The position numbers were made by a program, and so were the translations under genes. From positions 385,001-395,000 of the forward strand of contig OZ026561.1 of the NCBI GenBank assembly GCA_964020155.1: a stretch of DNA of 10,000 bases. Reading direction: 5' to 3'. This document shows positions 7,991 through 10,000 of this stretch, piece by piece. Under the pieces are notes generated by a model, which was given only the letters and a program-made list of their open reading frames with translations, searched no databases and was not told where the DNA came from. The stretch is from Chondrilla cf. caribensis. Taxonomy: Eukaryota; Porifera; Demospongiae; Chondrillida; Chondrillidae. The number at the start of each line of letters is the position of its first letter. Position 1 is the stretch's first letter.

Positions 7991-8529
7991 ATCACAAGCC
8001 CTTCCAGTGTAATCAGTGAGAGAACAATCACATGTACACGTCTCATTGTTGAGGACACCTCCATTCAAACACTCCAAAGAGCAGCCTGAGAATAGTACAG
8101 CAAAGCAATACATCACAGATTCATATCCACAATCTTCTCCAAAGACATGCTATCATTTCACATGTACTACCATTTCGACATTGAACAGGTAGAACTGAAG
8201 TGTATGGTGTACAGTGTGTGTGGTCTGTATGGTGTACAGTGTGTGTGGTCTGTATGGTGTACAGTGTGTGTGGTCTGTATGGTGTACAGTGTGTGTGGTC
8301 TGTATGGTGTACAGTGTGTGTGTGGTCTGTATATGAGCAGACATATCAGTTGTAAGACCCTCACTTTGACAATATTTTCCTGAGTAGCCTCTTGCACATT
8401 CACAAGTGCAGTCTACACTGTTAGGAGTGGCCCCATTTTCACAATTTCTTCCAATAGCACATACTGTATCAGAGAATGAGTAATACAATACAGAGTCACA
8501 ATGATTCATACTTGAAGTCATGTAGAAGG

Positions 8530-8609
<80 letters not shown>

Positions 8610-9356
8610 GCACACACATTACCATTACAAGCAATTCCAGTGTAGTCAGTGAGAGCACAATCACATGTACATGTCTCAATGTCAAATATACCAGCATTCA
8701 AACACTCCAAAGTGCATTCTAGAAAAATGATAATAGGAATGAAACTTGTAATAATAATTTAAAATTGATAATTTAAATTAATGATTAAGAGAATTGAATC
8801 TTAATTGAAAATTAAACAAAATAAGAAACTATATGTATGTAGATCAACAAACCCCTACAAGTGAGCACCACATCCAGGGAGTGGTTACATCTTCGTGTTG
8901 AAACCTCGTGTTCACAACTGGTGAGGTTAGCCTCGTCACCATTGCAATGGGTTGCAAATATGTTTATTGGGATATCGTTTGGAACTATCTGACCTCTATG
9001 GGGAGTAACAGCAGGAGGTGTACGTAGTAGTGTCACTACAACAACGGATGTTATATCAAAACTAGCACACATACAGTATATACAGTGAGAATGTGTTAGC
9101 AAGTGTACATGAACATCAAAGTAATCGATATTGCACATGGAGACACACATGAACAATTGATATTGTAGACGTAGACACACAGGGGAGAGAGAGGTTTATC
9201 AAGACACATTATGTTTTTAATAAATGTGCAATTAAAGCATTACATAAGTATTCAAATTATTTTTTTATGTTATGAAATCTACTTGAATGGAATATTAGCT
9301 ATACATACATTATTTACTTTACTTGAGCTCAAATCAAATAAATAAATGAATATTAA

Positions 9357-9416
<60 letters not shown>

Positions 9417-9881
9417 CCTGTGTGCTATTGTAATTAGCTTTTGTACCTTTCAATGAATCTCTCCCCTTCGTGGAATCCAAGCTGCTTACAAGCCACTAAG
9501 GCATCCTTATCATCAAAGGCATGGGAACACACTGATCCCCATCTACCATACTCACAGACCTCCAGTCTACCAGTGATGTTGCTAGCTCCTCCTGTGAGTC
9601 TAACACTACCTTCTTCACAAAAAGGCTCCAAACCTTAGAGGATTAAGTGATTTGAAGTGAAAAAACATCAAATCAATAACATGTTTTGGAGTAGAGAATG
9701 TGCTTGACAGTATGCGTGTGTGCGTGCGTGCATGCGTGTGTGATATGCCTTACTACAAGATACAGCTATATCTATCCCACAGTGCAAAGGTTCAAGTGGA
9801 GTATGAGAACAGTTGAACAGGGTTTCCTCAGATCCATAACAACCAAGCATTGCAAATATTCCATTATACAATGAGCCATAT
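5205..9881 (-). CDS. SRCR/EGF transmembrane receptor gene, 5'-partial, 13 exons
   Basis: Thirteen exons with GT-AG borders and agreeing phases give 494 residues plus a stop. Counting from the first complete codon: end of SRCR domain 1 (1-42), SRCR domain 2 (about 46-152), eight EGF-like modules (about 154-407), a short stalk (408-424), a transmembrane helix (about 427-449) and a cytoplasmic tail (450-494). The basic stop-transfer RKRKKR follows the helix, so the protein is type I with SRCR and EGF modules outside. SRCR and EGF modules bind proteins, sugars or microbial ligands in many animal receptors; sponges and other invertebrates have large families of these. N-X-S/T sequons (NIT, NLT, NHS, NET) suggest glycosylation. 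The signal peptide and probably more SRCR domains lie beyond the right edge. The ligand is unknown. Individual exons are listed below. Confidence 0.87.
5647..5673 (-). CDS. 27-nt microexon, juxtamembrane stalk
   Basis: A pyrimidine-rich acceptor (CTTCCTTAACAG at 5674) and a donor (ATAG|GTTAGT at 5646) enclose 27 bases that are open in phase 1-1 and read TVTVAQPI between two split codons. It links EGF module H to the transmembrane exon. Because it is phase-symmetric it could be skipped without breaking the frame. The phase fit and good splice sites are the only evidence. Confidence 0.65.
5906..5995 (-). CDS. EGF-like exon H
   Basis: The exon is bounded by acceptor CCAATTCCAG at 5996 and a strong donor AATG|GTGAGTG at 5905, phase 1-1, 90 nt. 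It reads TCDLKCVNGG, then LDSEHCKCICYKDF and TGKICNG. Six cysteines are spaced C-x3-C-x9-C-x-C-x-C-x8-C, an EGF-like pattern of the type CxNGG..CxCxC. It is the module nearest the membrane and the most diverged of the eight. Confidence 0.88.
6110..6142 (-). pseudogene. Relic of a duplicated EGF exon (3' end only)
   Basis: The minus strand here reads CTGATCACACTGGAGACAGA then TATGAAA and GTGTGTG. This closely matches the last 27 bases and donor of EGF exon G (CTGATTACACTGAAGACAGA, TGTGAAA, GTATGTG). The final cysteine codon TGT has become TAT. Flanking intron sequence also matches, for example TCCCCCACACACATACTTTC near 6090-6109 against a similar string at 6271-6291. Upstream of 6142 the resemblance stops, so most of the exon is gone. 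Confidence 0.7.
6148..6206. repeat. Short inverted repeat beside the exon relic
   Basis: AGCCTAATAGAAT near 6150 is the reverse complement, with one inserted base, of ATTCTATTACGGCT ending near 6204. The element between the arms is about 30 bases and relatively GC-rich. It sits exactly where similarity between the exon relic and exon G ends, so it may be an insertion or a deletion scar. Confidence 0.4.
6289..6384 (-). CDS. EGF-like exon G (LNGG type)
   Basis: Acceptor TATTTATTAG at 6385 and donor GAAA|GTATGTG at 6288 define 96 nt in phase 1-1. It reads CILECLNGGVLNNETC, TCDCALTDYT, EDRCE, with six cysteines and a NET glycosylation sequon. The first 80 bases differ from exon E at a single site, while the last 16 are unlike E and instead resemble the relic at 6110-6142. 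Confidence 0.9.
6508..6600 (-). CDS. EGF-like exon F (ENGG type)
   Basis: Acceptor CTTTAATGCAG at 6601 and donor CAAA|GTGAGAG at 6507 define 93 nt, phase 1-1. It reads CDIECENGGTADLGTC, TCTCPRGYSGKYCQ, the clearest EGF signature in the window, with the GYSGKYC end typical of the fold. It pairs with B and D as the second EGF type in this gene. Confidence 0.92.
7069..7393 (-). mobile_element. 5'-truncated LINE (non-LTR retrotransposon) 3' end
   Basis: On the minus strand an open stretch from about 7381 reads GQKAFSFAGASIWRALPSS and REARSLHLFSNIARNVM, ending in TAA near 7269. This is the usual C-terminal end of LINE ORF2 proteins (aromatic-Trp-x-x-Leu-Pro, then a short helix). About 170 bases of 3' region follow, ending GGACTCCCCAGGATAAATAA and a TATCC-type simple tail at 7069-7093. 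The reverse transcriptase itself is absent, so it is a 5'-truncated, dead copy. It lies in the same orientation as the host gene. A stop codon just before GQKAF marks the likely truncation point, near 7390. The clade is not determined; CR1/L2-like is a guess from the tail. Confidence 0.65.
7461..7521. repeat. CA microsatellite touching the donor of EGF exon E
   Basis: About 30 CA units, read GT/UG on the transcribed strand. They start at the very first base of the intron, so the splice donor is the first GT of the repeat. A C-rich CCCACA/CCCATA stretch at 7398-7448 extends it. Confidence 0.97.
7522..7617 (-). CDS. EGF-like exon E (LNGG type)
   Basis: Acceptor TTCATTTTCAG at 7618; donor GATG|GTGTGTG at 7521, phase 1-1, 96 nt. 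It reads CILECLNGGVLNNETC, TCDCALTDYTGRACDG with six cysteines and one NET sequon. It differs from exon C at only four of 96 positions, so the two are recent duplicates. The donor passes directly into the microsatellite. Confidence 0.9.
7721..7819 (-). CDS. EGF-like exon D (ENGA type)
   Basis: Acceptor TTGATGCAG at 7820, donor CAAA|GTGAGAG at 7720, phase 1-1, 99 nt. It reads CAIEKKCENGATPSREDC, TCVCSSKYSGKYCQ. The six cysteines are intact, although the usual GYSG loop is changed to KYSG. It is the closest relative of exon B, with matching intron sequence before the next exon as well (GTGTGGTCTGTATGAGCAG at 7678-7696). Confidence 0.9.
7930..7989. repeat. CA microsatellite touching the donor of EGF exon C
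   Basis: About 30 CA units, GT/UG on the transcript. As with exon E, the repeat begins at the first intron base, so the donor GT belongs to the repeat. Confidence 0.97.
7990..8085 (-). CDS. EGF-like exon C (LNGG type)
   Basis: Acceptor TACTATTCTCAG at 8086; donor GATG|GTGTGTG at 7989, phase 1-1, 96 nt. It reads CSLECLNGGVLNNETC, TCDCSLTDYTGRACDG, with six cysteines and the NET sequon. It is almost identical to exon E, including the donor inside a GT repeat. Confidence 0.9.
8206..8332. repeat. 25-bp minisatellite, five copies
   Basis: The unit GGTGTACAGTGTGTGTGGTC TGTAT starts at 8206, 8231, 8256, 8281 and 8306; the last copy has an extra TG. A single related copy of its GTGTGGTCTGTATGAGCAG end lies at 7678-7696 in the matching intron of the neighbouring duplicate, so the array expanded after the exon pair was duplicated. 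Confidence 0.95.
8365..8463 (-). CDS. EGF-like exon B (ENGA type)
   Basis: Acceptor TCTCTGATACAG at 8464, donor CAAA|GTGAGGG at 8364, phase 1-1, 99 nt. It reads CAIGRNCENGATPNSVDC, TCECARGYSGKYCQ with all six cysteines and the canonical GYSG loop. Confidence 0.92.
8537..8603. repeat. CA microsatellite close to the donor of EGF exon A
   Basis: A long CA run, GT/UG on the transcribed strand, starting about 20 bases after the donor of exon A. The spacer GTAATGTGTGTGCAGTG is itself GT-rich. Confidence 0.96.
8623..8718 (-). CDS. EGF-like exon A (LNAG type)
   Basis: Acceptor ATTTTTCTAG at 8719; donor AATG|GTAATGT at 8622, phase 1-1, 96 nt. It reads CTLECLNAGIFDIETC, TCDCALTDYTGIACNG. It belongs to the LNGG group with C, E and G, but has drifted (NAG for NGG, FDIET for LNNET) and lacks their NET sequon. 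It is the first EGF module after the SRCR domains. Confidence 0.9.
8853..8995 (-). CDS. Second half of SRCR domain 2
   Basis: Acceptor TACTCCCCATAG at 8996 in phase 2 continues the Arg codon split by the preceding exon. It reads GQIVPNDIPINIFATHC, NGDEANLTSC, EHEVSTRRC, NHSLDVVLTC: the four late cysteines of an SRCR fold at the expected spacing. NLT and NHS are possible glycosylation sites. The right-hand border is less certain: TGT AGG G|GTTTGT at 8852 is a weak donor, chosen because it gives phase 1 and avoids a stop at the junction with exon A. The more consensus-like T|GTAGGG would create TAA. Confidence 0.82.
8996..9446 (-). other. Intron inside SRCR domain 2
   Basis: The intron splits the SRCR domain in phase 2, as the intron before exon 9754-9881 does in domain 1. 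It contains the TG microsatellite and an AT-rich stretch around 9210-9355. No other gene signal is visible. Confidence 0.75.
9361..9415. repeat. TG microsatellite in the SRCR intron
   Basis: About 27 TG units on the plus strand, hence CA on the transcript, the opposite orientation to the EGF-intron repeats. It begins about 30 bases past the donor at 9446. Confidence 0.97.
9447..9633 (-). CDS. First half of SRCR domain 2
   Basis: Acceptor AATCCTCTAAG at 9634 (phase 1) and donor GAAAG|GTACAA at 9446 (phase 2), 187 nt. It reads LEPFCEEGSVRLTGG, ASNITGRLEVC, EYGRWGSVC, SHAFDDKDALVACKQLGF, HEGERFIE. The VRL-GG start, GRW-x-SVC, DD-x-DA-x-VAC and QLGF blocks are diagnostic of the scavenger-receptor cysteine-rich family. 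The cysteine of FCEEG and the one of LEVC probably form the extra disulphide seen in many invertebrate SRCR domains. QLGF lacks the fourth cysteine of group B domains. Confidence 0.93.
9754..9881 (-). CDS. Second half of SRCR domain 1
   Basis: Acceptor ATTTCCATAG at 9882 (phase 2), donor TGTA|GTAAGG at 9753 (phase 1), 128 nt. It reads YGSLYNGIFAMLGC, YGSEETLFNC, SHTPLEPLHC, GIDIAVSC, with the G-C-x-GSEE-x-L-x-x-C core and four cysteines of the SRCR C-terminal half. The first half should lie on an exon beyond position 10000; nothing between 9882 and 10000 looks like it. Confidence 0.9.
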
Positions 9882-10000
9882 CTATGGAAATATTAGTATA
9901 AAAGTAGAAACATAAATTTAAATAAAAGTGTAAAGGCCACTCCCAGCTGGTGAATGATGAATGTTGGTCTAATGGTCAACCTAATCTCGATACACCTCAA

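Noticed and set aside
7384..8116. Open frames with long Cys-Val runs next to the EGF exons
   Set aside because: They arise by reading past the splice donors into GT repeats. Correct GT-AG splicing removes these runs.
9882..10000. Possible first half of SRCR domain 1
   Set aside because: No VRL-GG, GxWGxVC or QLG signature in any minus frame here; the exon must lie outside the window.

Overview
This is eukaryotic, animal-type DNA: AT-rich, with short introns, GT-AG splice signals, microsatellites, minisatellites and transposon remnants. All supported genes run on the minus strand, so the text follows them from right to left. SRCR domains joined to a row of EGF-like modules, a single membrane span and compact introns suggest a marine invertebrate. 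A sponge is my best guess, but the sequence alone cannot prove it.

The main gene covers 9881 down to 5205 and enters the window without its 5' end. I could place 13 exons, and their phases join without conflict: 1486 nt, giving 494 residues and a stop. The order is the second half of an SRCR domain; a full SRCR domain on two exons; eight EGF-like exons (A to H), all phase 1-1; a 27-nt microexon; and a last exon with the transmembrane helix and a 45-residue tail. The product is a type I cell-surface receptor. Its tail carries FNNPHY, which fits the FxNPxY endocytosis/PTB-binding motif. A poly(A) signal follows at 5143-5148. The EGF exons alternate between two types (LNGG and ENGA/ENGG), so they grew by duplication of exon pairs. 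One of the duplicates has decayed to an exon relic at about 6110-6142.

Further left are two more phase-compatible minus-strand exons: a Ser/Thr/Pro-rich stalk (3454-3588), then a terminal exon (1885-2177) encoding a domain I do not recognise, with a poly(A) signal at 1748-1753. They are either the end of a separate gene, possibly starting near a CpG-containing promoter-like stretch at 4195-4520, or an alternative 3' end of the receptor gene.

The non-coding parts hold a 17-copy 38-bp minisatellite (123-768) with three-unit higher-order order, two MITE-like elements with CAGTG ends (870-1011, 1148-1321), a hammerhead-like motif (2991-3024), a near-perfect palindrome (2814-2855), a 5'-truncated LINE 3' end (7069-7393), a 25-bp minisatellite (8206-8332) and several CA/GT microsatellites. 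Three of these microsatellites lie at or next to the splice donors of EGF exons. No tRNA, rRNA or CRISPR array was seen.
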